Below the pieces are notes generated by a model. It was given only the letters and a program-made list of their open reading frames with translations, made no database searches and was not told the DNA's origin. This document shows, one piece after another, positions 46,867 to 59,245 of a DNA stretch of 64,000 bases. Origin of the DNA: Bugulina stolonifera (lineage: Eukaryota > Bryozoa > Gymnolaemata > Cheilostomatida > Bugulidae). Where the stretch lies: NCBI GenBank assembly GCA_935421135.1, contig OW285188.1:3462733-3526732 (forward strand), written 5' to 3'. A program made the translations under genes and the position numbers. Position 1 is the first letter of the stretch, and each line of letters starts with the position of its first letter.

Positions 46867-46990
46867 GTTAGCACCCATATATTTTTGCGCAATCTCCATG
46901 AAGTTTATGTTGATTACCACGATCAACTTCGAGACATAATTTTAATTATTTCTGTTTTAGTACATTAATCACTTATGAAATGATCTGTAT

Positions 46991-48010
46991 CAGAGTTTTG
47001 CTAATCGATCAAAATCGATTTAATCGAGTTCCAATCGATTGACAATAGCCTTGAATCCTAGTCAGTTCAGTAAACTGTTGCTGTGAATCTAAATCTAAAT
47101 TTAATCTTCTAGCTATCAAGTTAATCTTAATCTTAATTATTTGCTTTTTACTTTTCAAACCTAGATCAAATCCCTTTAAATCGTTATAATTGCCTTGCTT
47201 GGAATCATTGAGACTATATAACTCAGACAGCGGGTTTCAACTGCGTATGGTAGCAATTCTGTAGCAATGATCTCTTTTTACTATAGCGCTTATAATACTC
47301 ACAACACTAAGCCACTCTGGTACCAGCTCATTGCTTAAGCTGAGAACAACTAAAGGTTATTTCAAAAATCTTGCGGGGAACTCGTCTAGTGCCCAGGCAC
47401 ATCATCAACACTGCTATGCATCTTAGCCTCTAGAGGCATTGAATGAACAGTCTGCTGCAAGCAGTTGATTGCTTAGTTTAATACATTTATTCCTATACAC
47501 CTGATAAAAACTCTACCTCAATGGCCAGTAACAAGCCATTCATAATCACTCATGCATATAGAAAACATGAGAAGAATAATGAGAAAGCTAATGCGGAGTG
47601 TTTAGTTTGCCAGAAAACTGTGAAAGGTGTTGGGTCAACTACCTCCAAAAATAATACTGCAGGTTACTACTTTCTTTTCTACTCCTAGTACCAACTTTAA
47701 TTTTTGTTATGTGTGTGCAGGTATGAACAGTACAAGGAGGCTAAAGCTGCAGGTACCAGAAAATAGAAAATACACTTGTATACAAGCATAATTAACCTTG
47801 TATTTGATTAGAAAGATGAGATTCGTTCTATATGTGTGTAGGACAGCAGGACCACCTCACCCCAAAAATCTAATCTTATTTTAATCGAAAATAAATCGAG
47901 CAATATGAATTAATCTGATCTTAATCAGTTTTTCTCTACATTCTATTTAATCTCAATCTATTTTTAATCTTGAAAAAGATGAACTTAGCCAATCTTTAAT
48001 TAATCTTAGT
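46991..48010. mobile_element. Candidate hAT-type element with TAATC/ATCGATT arrays and BED relic
   Basis: The left end begins CAGAGTTTTGCTAATCGATC, like the hAT end at 35292. TAATC, AATCGATT and TTAATC words cluster at 46998-47175 and 47865-48005. The interior (47521-47662) encodes a BED zinc-finger start (ECLVCQKTVKGVGSTTS), followed by a donor, and a small exon near 47721 with YEQYKEAKAA. I could not find a matching right end or an 8-bp duplication, so the borders are uncertain. Confidence 0.5.
47521..47765 (+). pseudogene. BED zinc-finger exon relic
   Basis: ATG 47521 opens a 47-codon exon with Cys-x2-Cys (ECLVCQ) and the GSTTSKNNTA stretch typical of BED fingers, then GT at 47663. The His part of the finger is missing; the next piece (YEQYKEAKAA) is out of frame. 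It is probably the N-terminus of a hAT transposase, possibly the same family as the surrounding relic. Confidence 0.6.
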
Positions 48011-49574
48011 TTTGTCACGAGGGAATTTTCAAATTAATATAAATTTAATGTATAATGTAATGTAATGATGTGATGTAATGGTGATGATATATATATATAA
48101 TTGATTATACTCAATTAATTATAATTAGGTAGTATGTGAATTGAGTGTGTATAAAAGAATGAATGAGTTATTTTTGGATGTATAAATTGATTTGTGTATA
48201 ATTTGTAAATGAGTAAATGACAGTGTAATTTGTAGTTGTCTTCTCCTGTTCAACTTTATATAGAGAAGATAACTTCTATGCTCATGCAGTCTATTCAATT
48301 GTATATCTGCCAATTCTGATAATCGCGATAGAGGGGATAACTTCTCCCTATGAATAATTTCTTTCCAATAATCTGAAATTCTATAACCTCCTGTACTCAA
48401 TTCAATATTCGCTCAATGGCAATGAATAATGGTTCTGTATGTGTGTGTGTGGTTCAATTATGGTAATGGTAGCACTCAGGACAATATGCATTCAATTATG
48501 ATTCCTCTCGTGGACATATAATATTAATCACTCTCTATTTTAGAAATGAAACCCGAGTGACAAATTGGGACTATCTCCCCTGTGGAAATTTATAACAAGT
48601 CTACTGACAATTCAGGACATACAATAGGACAATCAAGGTCCGTACAGACAATCTCTGGTACTGTACAATAATTCAGGTAAGGGTTTATCAACCAATCAAT
48701 CAATTCTGTGTGTAAAATGTTATGTCTGACAATACTGATATATTTATCAATCAATCAAATGCAATCAGTTCCTCAAAATATAAAATTATGAATCCAATAT
48801 GTGCGATCAAAAACCAGGAACAGTGTCAACCAATTATTGGGACTAGTATAATTCTCATTCAATAATAATCTGTCTGATTGGGTTCTTCCCAAAATTCAAC
48901 AATATTTCAAATCGCAAAAATAGTCCTTTCAGGGAGCAGGGATATAATTATCCTCAATAATAAATCCAATAGTAACTTAATAAAAGTGTATAATAACTTA
49001 CAGTATCTCTGTCTGTGTGTGTGTGTAGGAGAGGGTCCACTTCCAATATTCAGGAAAAAATAATATAATAGTCTGACTTACTTATAGCAGAGTAGAGATC
49101 CTTATTGTTCCATGTTGTAGGTCCTTCTGTTCTCCTGGGCTGCTCCTCTCCCCCTCTCTCTCTGATTCAGCCTTGAGATGTGCCTCCTTATATACTCCTC
49201 CGGTGATCTTATGTAATGATTGCATGCTGTAAATGATGCTATTTCTGTCTTATTTTTGCTATTTCTGTCTTGTTTGTTTGTTTATGTCTGCAGCGGTCAT
49301 CTATCCCAGTATATAGAACCATAGGTGTTGTAATATGTTGTAATCTGTGAGTCATTGTCATGTGTTGTTTGTTTGTTTGTTTGTCTTATTTGTTTGTTTA
49401 TGTCAGCAATGGTCATTTTTAGGACTTTCTCTTTTCCAAACTTTTATTGCGTAGTGGACGCGTCTTTCTTCTAATTCATGTGATTACCTACAATCAATAT
49501 ACTGTCTGTGTAAATGCCAACCAATGGTCACTTTTTCTTTAACATTAGTATTCACTTTTAGCCGCAGCATTATC
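48011..49574. other. AT-rich intronic DNA with low-complexity runs, no gene
   Basis: Contains TGTGTG runs (48436-48451, 49013-49026) and TTTG repeats with the block TTTGTTTGTTTATGTC twice (near 49275 and 49392). A minus-strand TATATAAGGAGG (near 49190) suggests an old promoter or LTR, but no structure could be closed. Confidence 0.4.
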
Positions 49575-49582
49575 TTTACACC

Positions 49583-52500
49583 CAGTGCTTAAATTGTGGG
49601 GGGACGCCGGGGGACGGCGTCCCTAATAAAAATTAGCCAGGGGGACGCTCTGCAATAACGTCCCCCCACTTCATAATCAGAAAGTTGTCTTCTCTCTTTG
49701 GCATTAAATATGCGCCTCCATAGTATCGTTCTATTGATACAAAAGTAGCTAACAAGCAACGGACCGTTTCAAGTTTGTTTCATATATGACTTTCTTGGTT
49801 CAAGTTTCTTAATTATTTTGTAGTTTCCTGAGGAATTAGTCAACGGTTTCTGAAGATGGTCATGTTAAAATCTTAATAATATTAAATTATTAAAATTAAT
49901 GTTATTGAAATGCGTTCACGTGTATTCTGTTATTACAATAAAAAACTTTAATGGTTCTATAGCACAAATCATGTAGATTTAATAATTATCAGTGTTGGCT
50001 ACGCAGTTGGATTTGAATGTTTTTCTGGCACCAAGACTCGAAGAGTCAGAGGTAAATACAAACTTAAACTAGCAGTGCACTGCAATGCTTTCAATTTGAC
50101 GTTATTTTAGTATTTACAATTGTGATCATGATTACACTAGCTGGTAGCCTACTCTACTGGCTATTCTTCATCCTTCACTTAGAGCAGACAGGCTGATAGT
50201 AACTATCTAACTATCATAGTTAGATAGATGTTACTGGATTGTAGCTAGGATATCTTGTCTTGGCTAAGTTCCTTGGTCCCAGGTTAGAAGTAAAAAGGAA
50301 TTATCACAGTTGCAAGTCTTTTTTGCTAGTTCTATGGTCTCAGCGGAGCTCCTGGACAGTTCTGATTATAAAGCTGTGCAGAAACTTGTTAGTATTACAG
50401 GCAACAGAATTGAAAGCATTAGCATGTTTGGTGTTAATATCAAGTGTGACTCTCATTAAATCAAGTGTAGATATAGGATTTGGAAAGAAAGATTCATGCT
50501 CCAGGATAGTGTGGAAAATATAAATTGTATCACAATTTTCATTGTACAATTATTTTTACTAATTATTAAATTAAATAATATAATTTGCTAAGTAATCCAA
50601 ATAATTCGATACATTTGTGATTATGATTAGACAAGTCTTCCAGTACAATTGGTGCTGGTAGCCTACTCTACTGGCTATTCTTTGTCCTGGGCTTAGTTAG
50701 TGCAGACAGGCTGATAGCTAGATATTACTGGATTGTAGCTAGGATGCTTAATATAAATTATATCATGTTTGTCATTGCACAATCATTTTGATTAATCATT
50801 GAGTTACAAAATTTGCGAAGTAATCTAAATAATTTGATACTTAGTACTTTGTTAAATTTATAGGACTATTAAATGATTATAATAATGCTATTTATTTTAT
50901 TAATAATTATGTATTTTATTACAGGCACCACTAAAGTGTTCAATTCTTTTGAATCTAAAACAGAAACAAAGTAATTTTTCTGTGCACATAATAGGACACT
51001 GGTACTCACTGGCTGTTAAGCTAGAAAGTGTAATCATACATATAATCAGCATCAAACCAGAGAGCTATGTGATAACACAACATCAATTAAGGCAGCTAAA
51101 GGCAGAGATGTATGCAAGTGTTATTTTGGACACCCAAGTCGCCATGGCCAATTCTTAGTCACAAGTCAATTCATTTTTAATGACTAATCAAATCTTTGAA
51201 GCTAGAAGTAAAATCTTTGCATGAAGAGAAAGAAGAAGAGAAACTCAAGTTATCAAATTATCTAGACCAACTGCAAGTCAAGTTAAATTTTTTCGTTATT
51301 TAGCTCAAGATTTTTGTAGAGTTATTTGAGCTACTATTTAAATTTTGTAAAACTAAATAGTGTCAGAAGTTCAGACTATGAAAGTAAAATGTCACTGTTT
51401 TAGTGTGAAATAGGTCCTATGTTCTGATTTTACTAATTTTGATTGTGGTTATCTTTATTCATTGCACTTTACAGCTTCTCAAAGAAAACTGAGTTGAGAG
51501 TTCTTGTACATAGCCATCGCAATTGAATTCTTCAGCGTTTGATAGCTACTGTATATTGTTGTGTCCTGAGCCCACACTCCCGATTGACTATAACTCTAAC
51601 CAACTTAAAATAAACAGTCTCCTTATTGCGTTATCTTGGCTTAACTCGTATGCATTGCAGTGTGAATATATGTTTCCCCTTCGGGTTTCTTTTATTGTAT
51701 ACCTTTTGTTAACCTACATGCTATTGGCTGTTGCTACATGCCTTGATCACTATAATATTGTCTATTTTCATTAGTCTGAAATGTAGTAGTGCTTGTAATC
51801 CGAGACCGTTTTATATTTTCTGTAACTTGCACCCCTTTTGGTCCCAGACCAACCTAATATACTTGTTAACTTTTTGACCTTAGTTTAAAACTGATTTCAT
51901 AATACAAGGTGCACAATTTTGCATTCTGACTTCAGATGTATGTAGGCTGTTGCTCAATAAAGTGCTCTTACTATTTGAACTATACAGTCTCTTACTGTTT
52001 ACTGCTAACAGTAGGGTATCAGGCACGCTCCCCTGGCCTTGAATCAACTCTGTGGCTTCAGTGTGGCATCTCTTCTGGTAAAGACAATATAACTTAACAA
52101 TTAAAATTTTCTGGTGTCAATACATTAGCTATGGCCCGAAAAGTATCATGTTATTCAAAAAATATACAATATTTTGTACCAAGTAGGCTAATGCCAGCAA
52201 AAGAAATTTTAAGAATCTCAGAAACTTGAAACAATTTGGTGGCCGGGATTCCACCCTGCACCTGGGGTGCATTGCACTATATTGACTGGGAGCTTACCCA
52301 CTTAATTTGTTTCTCTTCGATCACTGGTGACAGTTAATGATGCGAGTGTGAAGAAGATTTTACTAGTAACAAGTAGTACTAGTACTTTTTTGTTACTAGT
52401 AGTAATAAAAACCTTTTTACAGCTTGCTAACTAGCAAGTTCCTACTAATATGCCACTACTGATCACTCACTCACAATAATAGTGGCGCAATAATAACATC

Positions 52501-53221
52501 GTTTAGTAGCAATAGTAGTAGTACAAAGACTTACCCATAGTGCTAGTGCTCACCACAAGTAGTTGCTCTTTACTACTACTGCTAATAGTATGAGTACACT
52601 CTACCTAGTATTGCTACTGCTTACTTCAACAACAAAACCAGTAGTAGTGGTAGCGTACATATTCGTACTCCTCTATGTACACATCCATTCTTAGGGAAAC
52701 TGGATGATAGTGACACCAGTGCTCAATCCATACATGGAACTGAGCTAGTAGTAGAGGCATCATCAGGTAGCATTTACTATATGCTTTAAAGCTGGCAGTG
52801 TTTACATGGAGCTCAATATTAATACAAACAAATATATTTCTATGGTATAGTAAAAATTAAATCTAACTTCTAATCACCCAGAAGTAAGCCTGAAGTTTGC
52901 TCCTTTGTGCAGCATCTTGTAAGTCCTGCATCTCCAATATCAGGGGTGTTTTCTTTCAGAAGGTATGAGTCAACGCTAAATTTGTATTATCTAATTTACA
53001 AGCAAAAACTCATCTGCAAAAACTGACTGCTCAATTGACAAATTCCTTGCAGAAAGACATCATCAAAGCTCATCTCAAACTTTCCCAGAACATGTCTCTA
53101 GAAGCCTTTTTGCAAAATTTTCCGCTCGCGCGGGGCTAAGCGGGGGTGCCCACACCCCACCCCCCCCTCCCACCCTCATCATCTCAGTCCCCCCACTTCT
53201 TAATTTACAATTTAAGCACTG
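49583..53221. mobile_element. hAT-like element, 3.6 kb, no intact transposase
   Basis: The exact inverted ends CAGTGCTTAAATTGT lie at 49583 and, reversed, at 53221. The exact 8-bp duplication TTTACACC lies on both sides (49575-49582, 53222-53229). CAGTG ends and 8-bp duplications are hAT hallmarks. A G-run with a GGGACGCCG hairpin (49601-49623) follows the left end, and C-runs precede the right end. Inside are a ~200-bp direct repeat (50145-50260 with 50521-50600, and again 50650-50840) and AGTAGTACT-rich DNA (52350-52640). I find no transposase motifs. Confidence 0.85.
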
Positions 53222-53229
53222 TTTACACC

Positions 53230-54479
53230 CATCCACTGACACACCCTGTCCATCAAACACACAAGCCTACCGACAGGCATACACACATACACACGTCTCA
53301 ATGTAATCCATCATATAACAAAAAAACTAGGAAATGGTACAACCATTTGTATTCATTATAGTATCCAACCGAACTGGTGCGTCTGCCTTTGCTGTGTTTT
53401 ATAAAACACAGTTGTCGTACAGATATTCAACTTCATACACCTATGCATGTAATATAGATATTTATGTCTGTGTGTGTAGTCTATAATAATGCGTATATAC
53501 GAATGTGCAGGCATATAAGTATGTTAGGCCTGGGTTCCAACTGGTATAATGTACTCGTTGTTTAGGCCATTTATACAAGCAGTGTTGGGTAAAATTCACT
53601 CTCATACCCTCATACATGATCACTGCATATACATGTATATCTATTTGTGTATGTATCCTACAACACATAGAAAATAAAAGGATGTTGTAGGTAACTATGT
53701 TTTGTCTGGCTTCTAATTAATATTCATGTTAGTTATTGTATCTGTGCTATCTTAGTACATATCATAACGCAATATTAGTCTTAATATAATTCAATGTCTA
53801 TCTGCTGGTAATTGAATATGAATAAGTTATCCCGGTATCCATAAGTTTGTGTATGGGTTCTAACTCCTATCAGTATATACAGTGTATATAGAGTATAGCA
53901 ATAAAAATGTTGTGGCTGGAGTTGTTGTTATTATGATAGTTAAGAAATAAGTCTATTATTGTATAGTATCAGTTATGCTAAATAGTGGATATGCTGTTGT
54001 GATTGGCTGATAATATATATATATCTAAATATCCATGTGTTAGAGAGTCATCTAACAATGGTAATAAAAATGTTGTGGCTGGAGTTGCTGTTATTATGAT
54101 AGTTAAGAACTAAGTCTATGTATATGTTTACTCAATATTGCACCACATAATGGGTGTGTGTTCAGCTGTAGTTGTTTAATGTATACAAATATATTGCACA
54201 ATGTTTATGTCCAGAGTGGCATCTGACAGTTTGAAATAAAGCAATCTTAAAATCAGTAAAAAGCACACCTCTGATCTGTATTACCTCATGATTTCGCTTG
54301 ACCAAACAATTTCTGCCTAATATGTGTGTTGTGATTCACGCTCAATTTATAAGCAGCCACAAATTTTTCTCACCCTCCGTGCTGCCATTAACACTCAACC
54401 GCTTATACCAGCTGTCTCACCATTTCCATTATTGAGATATTTTGAGGATTGATGGGTAATTTTTTATTTTTCTCACCAG
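53230..54479. other. Remainder of the hAT-relic intron, no gene
   Basis: AT-rich, with a 20-bp perfect palindrome (53392-53411) and a repeated TAAAAATGTTGTGGCTGGAG block (near 53903 and 54066). It ends at the acceptor TCTCACCAG (54471-54479). Confidence 0.45.
53392..53411. repeat. 20-bp perfect palindrome
   Basis: CTGTGTTTTATAAAACACAG, self-complementary with no spacer. Function unknown. Confidence 0.9.
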
Positions 54480-55385
54480 TGCAAGACTCCCAACATTCAC
54501 ATGTTGGCCAATGAGATAGGGGTACTCATCAGGGCACGCATGGCGAACTTCCTAAAGATGGACATCATAAACAAATTGATAACTACCAACTTTATGATGA
54601 AGACTTGCGTTGTGAGGGTAAATGGAAAGAGGTTCCAAAGTTAGGTGTCTGTCTCAGTGTCAAATTGAAAGAACTAGCTAAAGAAGGTGCTAGGAATGAT
54701 TCAGAGCGAAAATTAGTTTTAAGGCAAGCAGTGATTTTGGAGCTGTTTAATTTGTTAAGTAGATTTGCTGAGATTGTCAAAATTACAATGTGTATAAGCT
54801 GGACTTTTGCATTTTATATTAAAGGGATATTGCCAGGTTCTACAGTATTAGTATTAGTATATGAAGCTACATTATTTTGGTGTGTTGACATTTAAATTAG
54901 TGTCTGAAAAATCTTAGCAATGTAATAATATTGTAGCTGTAGAGTTAGCCAAGCCATTTCCACAGGTCGTGAGTGAGGAAGAGCTGCCTCTTTTGATGGA
55001 CAAAGTACATGTAGGCATCTATGACAGCAACAAAGCATTACTACCAGAAATTAATGGCATGGAGAACTATTGGGATGGAGTAGGTAACGTGAAGAATGCC
55101 GAAGGAGAATACCGCTTTCAGATATTATTCAAACTAGCCGAAGCATTGCTGGTGCTCCCACATAGAAATGCTGATGTGGAAAGATTGTTCAGCCATGTTT
55201 CTTTAATAAAGACATCCAATCGGAACCTGCTTGCTAAAGACACAATAAACAATATCCTACATTTCAAATGCAACAGCCATTCAGCATGCCATGAATTCGA
55301 ACCCCCATTGGGATCAGTCAGATTGGTTAAATGTGCCACTGCAGCTTATGCAGCCAAGAGAACATCGAAGAGTGCAACTACATGA
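54480..55385 (+). pseudogene. hAT transposase relic, C-terminal exons
   Basis: The first exon, from 54480, starts CKTPNIHMLANEIGVL and fits directly after FNLKFQ of the exon ending at 46866 (phase 0). A frameshift near 54565-54590 breaks it; the next frame reads DEDLRCEGKWKEV onward to about 54780. The second exon, from 54966, runs open to TGA 55383-55385. It contains the hAT dimerisation signature (LPHRNADVERLFSHVSLIK and RNLLAKDTINNIL). This is the best preserved part of the gene. Confidence 0.8.
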
Positions 55386-55593
55386 TTCAGAGCCAGAAAA
55401 GTCAGGAGGGAGCAAACGATCTTGCCAGACGTCCATCACTTAAGTTTCACGACAAACGGCAGCGGAAGACCCCATCTAGCACTGATTTCATCACTTGTGA
55501 TTTTGTCGTAGAGGATCAGACTGATGACAGTGATGACAGTCTTCAGTACTAACTGTATAGTGACATATGAGTAATTAAATGCTTTGATAATGT

Positions 55594-56111
55594 CTAAGAA
55601 AGATGTGCACGGCTGAAACAACTGTTTGAAATCCGGTGGAGCCTGGAATTTACAGCTAATGCTCATAGGACTAATGTGGAGAAGAAAATGAACACTATAC
55701 CGATAGTTCCACTGACACAAGACAGCAAATTGCTTTCTAACTATTTAATGCAGGAAATCTGTAAGTTTACACAGCAGCTACAGCGTGACCCCCATATGCA
55801 TGGAAAATTACTCTCAGCTACAGAAAGTTTTGTTAGCTATGCTGAGCCTCTTTCATCAAGAAGGTGGTCAGGTGAAGTTAACAGATAAAAAGTTAAACAA
55901 TTTCTCGGGGAGCTGACATAGCCGAAGACCGCAGCGCTCATTTGAGTGTGAAAAAATTTTTGTAGAACAGTTGTACAATTTAAAATTTAAATGCCTATGG
56001 ATCTTCTCGTCAACTCAAGGTTGTTATTCAACATTAATAGCAACAACCCATACGTTTTCGCACTGTTAAATTATAACCCAAATTCTTATTTGAGAGGGTC
56101 AGATGCTTTGA
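55594..56111 (+). pseudogene. Tyrosine-recombinase-like repeat gene, copy A, 5' part
   Basis: Matches copy B at 59430 onward: ARLKQLFEIRWSLEF, then IPIVPLTQDSKLLSNYL. It belongs to a dispersed family of uncharacterised animal proteins whose C-terminal half carries tyrosine-recombinase-like motifs. The frame is interrupted several times. The copy is cut at 56111 by the piggyBac element. Confidence 0.6.
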
Positions 56112-56291
56112 CCCTTTTGCGTGGAAAGCGAAATTTGTCGCCGAGTGACACTATGTGAGTTAGACTTAGACTCTTATATATTCGGAGGATTCATCTCTAT
56201 TTCTCCTAGTACTTTTTCGGGAAGACTTTTTCATTTGAAAAATGGCGACTTCCAGTCAGAATGAATTACCACGGAGATCATCAAGAGTTAG

Positions 56292-58040
56292 ATGGGATTT
56301 TTTGAAAGCAGTGATGAATCTGATAGTGAAAATGGTAATCATAATGATAGTCATAGTAGCAGTCATAATGTCAATGATCATCACAATCAATGATAATGAT
56401 CATACATTTACATTTGCATTTACATTTACATTACACTTACACTTACACTTGCACTAACATTTACATTTACATTTATATTTACATTTACATCTACATTTAC
56501 ATTTATTTGAGTTTTCTAAAAGTTTACAGAAAACATTATTCATTTAGGTAACAATAATGATCATGCAAATAATGGATTTAGAGGTGCTGGTGATGGTGCA
56601 ACAACTGCATCAGCAGATGGTTGGACTAGGATTACCAATCTACATCAAAATAGTCCACCTCAAATTTCGCATTTCATCGGTGCTGACGAGGTGGGTCCAG
56701 TATTTACAGCTCCTGAAGCTCAGCCAGTAGAATATTTTGAGCGATTTTGTTCTTCAACTGAGACTGGCGGCCTTTCACTTGGGGAAAAGTTAGTTGCTGA
56801 AACTAATAAGTACAAGCTTCAGTATGATGCCACTCACCCTGTCTTACAACAACGCTCTAGAGTACGTGACTGGTATGATGTTACAGTGCAAGAGATGAAA
56901 GCATTTGTGGGTTGTATTCTAAACATGGGCATAAATCGCAAACACACCATTGAATCATATTGGGACTCAACTAACTGGTCTCAGGACTTCCCCATGTTCA
57001 AACGAGTGTTTACGCTAGACAGATTCAAGCTGATACTGCGATTCTGTCATGCTAATGATAACAACACACGTCCTGAACAGCCAGATCAATTATACAAGTT
57101 CAGAACTGTATTAGAGCACTTCAACAAGAAGTGGTCTGAAGAGTATAAGCTAGATCGTGATGTGTCAATTGATGAGTCAATAGTGGGGTTCAAGGGAAGG
57201 CACAATCTAGTCAACTATATTAGAATAAAGGAGCATCATCAATGGGCTCCAAAAGAGTATAACTTGTCAGACTCACGATCTGGTTACTGCTTCCAAACTA
57301 TGTACCACACTAGACAGATGCCACAAAGTGAATTTGGGAAGCCTTATGAAATATGCCGCCAGTTGATGGAACCCCATGTTGGCAAGTACCACCATCTAGC
57401 GGTAGATAACTATTATAACAGTGTAGCACTGTGTGAGCAAATGCTTTTGAAGAAGACCTATGTCACTGGCACAATACAACAAAACCGGGTTAGACTTCCA
57501 GCCGATATGAAATGCAAGCTGAAAAACAAGGGAGAGATAATTGCTAGTAGAAAAGGAAATCTTCTGGCTATAAACTGGGTGGATAGAAAGCAAGTGAGGC
57601 TGCTGACTACATTCTCATCTGCTAATATGACTGAGAAGCAGAGATGGGATGGGTCGACTAATTTAGTTCCCCAAGTTGTAGTAGATTATAATCGTGGAAT
57701 GGGAGGTGTTGATCTCTCAGATCAGATGACTGACCATTATTCTGGTGAGTTTAGAACTGTAAAGCTGTGGAAAAAGATTGTCTTCCACCTCTTTGACAGA
57801 ACACTTACCAACGCATATATATGCTACAGAACAAACCCTACCATCCAGGGAAAAAGAATGACCCATCTAGTCTTCATCATAAAAGTGGTGGAGGGTCTCA
57901 TTGGTGACTATTCTGCCCCGAGGAAGAAAGTGGGTAGACCATCTCTTCTCCCTCCTGCTGCAAGAAAGACTGAGAGGCACTTTTTGGAGAAAATCCCTGA
58001 TGGAAAAAGGCGCAAGTGTGTGGTTTGCTGTCAGCAGTGA
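56292..58040 (+). CDS. piggyBac transposase, C-terminus cut by TGA (511 aa)
   Basis: Cut-and-paste transposase acting at TTAA. Exon 1 56292-56334 (MGFFESSDESDSEN) and exon 2 from 56548 join in frame over a 213-bp intron. The catalytic Asp residues are in VSIDESIVGFKGR (about residue 223), LAVDNYYNSVALCE (about 301) and RGMGGVDLSDQM (about 403). The end GKRRKCVVCCQQ enters the usual Cys-rich finger, but TGA 58038-58040 stops it. The same frame continues for 31 codons with TTWCKDCEVGLCKGECF to TGA 58134-58136, so one nonsense change removes most of the finger. An upstream ATG at 56242 (RRSSRVRW) would be in another frame. The finger matters for end binding in known members, so activity is doubtful. 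Confidence 0.85.
56398..56510. repeat. ACATTT hexamer repeat in piggyBac intron
   Basis: Imperfect CATTTA/CACTTA hexamers fill about half of the 213-bp intron. The open frame across it is not coding. Confidence 0.9.
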
Positions 58041-58742
58041 CGGGATGGCTTCAAAGGTAGCCGCATCACAACTTGGTGCAAAGACTGTGAAGTGGGGCTT
58101 TGCAAGGGAGAGTGCTTCATCACCTACCACAAGTGACTGCCTCATCTACTACAAGAAGCTCTTGAATATACATTATAAATACAGTATATGGTATTATGTG
58201 AATATATTACCTGTAACTGTAACCCTGTAATAGCATTTGATACGTTGTTGCAATAAAAACTAATTAGATATGACCAGGACACTATGAGTGTTGATATGTT
58301 GAGCTTCACTTTGCTTATGTATAGTATGCAAATAATCAGATGGTGACATGATTTTGAAACACTAGATGATGTATCTAACATAAGTATGCTTTTCCTATAT
58401 GTCTCTAACATAAGTATGCTTTTCCCATATCCTTGTATTTATCTAAGGGACTAGTCATCGGTCTCTCATGTTGCTTCACGGCCAGTTGAATTTTGGTATA
58501 CAGCAGAGACTATACAGGATACATTTAGTAAGAGTTGAGTTTATTCTAGGTGAAAACTAATACTATTTCTGAATTCTATATACTTTCTTCCATATTCTGT
58601 GAAAGTATCAAGCAATTCTATTGAAAAATGTGAAAATTATTGCTGTTCAAGCAAAGGCATATTGAATATCGAAAATCTCCCTAAATAAACCTCCCTGTGG
58701 AGGCTCGTTTGCAACAAAAAAACGTCCCTGCGAAAGGGTTAA

Positions 58743-59043
58743 GACACTTCAGTAACACTGGCGGTGTCTCTCGAACAGAAGCTATACAAGTCAACAAAAC
58801 TAAGAAAACATGTTGCCACAGTAACACAGATCCTCAACGTCAAGGAGCATGAACTTGAAATTTTAGCAAAGTTCATGGGACATGACATCCGCCTTCATAG
58901 AGAGTTTTGTAGGCTTTCAGATGAAGTAATACAAGTCTCTAAAGTTTTAAAGTTTCTGATGGCTGTGGAGAATGAGGATGCTTATAAGTACAAAGTAAAC
59001 TCTTTAGAAGAAATTCAGCTGCCAGATACCGAGGCACTTTCAG
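58743..59043 (+). pseudogene. Tyrosine-recombinase-like repeat gene, copy A, 3' part
   Basis: Continuation of copy A after the piggyBac insertion: GGVSRTEAIQ, a +1 frameshift, then STKLRKHVATVTQIL, LAKFMGHDIRLHREF and SLEEIQLPDTEALS before a GT. The LRKH...GHD..HREF pattern resembles the conserved Arg, His and Tyr positions of tyrosine recombinases. Here the last position reads Cys instead of Tyr (REFCRL). Confidence 0.6.
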
Positions 59044-59245
59044 GTACTAGTTTTGAATGTACCTGTAGAAAGTTGTAGAAATGTACAATTCCTACTTCCT
59101 GTCGACATTTTGATATATTTATCAACAAGTAAGAATAATGACCCAACAAAATACAATAATTATATACGGCAAAATTGCGACAACTGGCTAGGCTGCTGGT
59201 TGTCATACGGACTTAAGACCCTGCCATTTGAGATTTTGGTGATTT

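Larger units (their letters stand above)
56112..58738. mobile_element. piggyBac transposon (2.6 kb), nearly intact
   Basis: The left end CCCTTTTGCG and the reversed right end CCCTTTCGCAGGG are piggyBac-like. The right flank is TTAA (58739-58742); the left flank is TTGA (56108-56111), a one-base change from TTAA. Tandem copy B of the host gene has the empty site GATGTTTTAAGGCAGTTCAG near 59961-59980. The element encodes one transposase, plus strand. Confidence 0.88.

Noticed and set aside
46991..48010. Closed hAT element with 8-bp duplication
   Set aside because: Left end is hAT-like, but I found no matching right end or copy of ATCTGTAT; kept only as a candidate.
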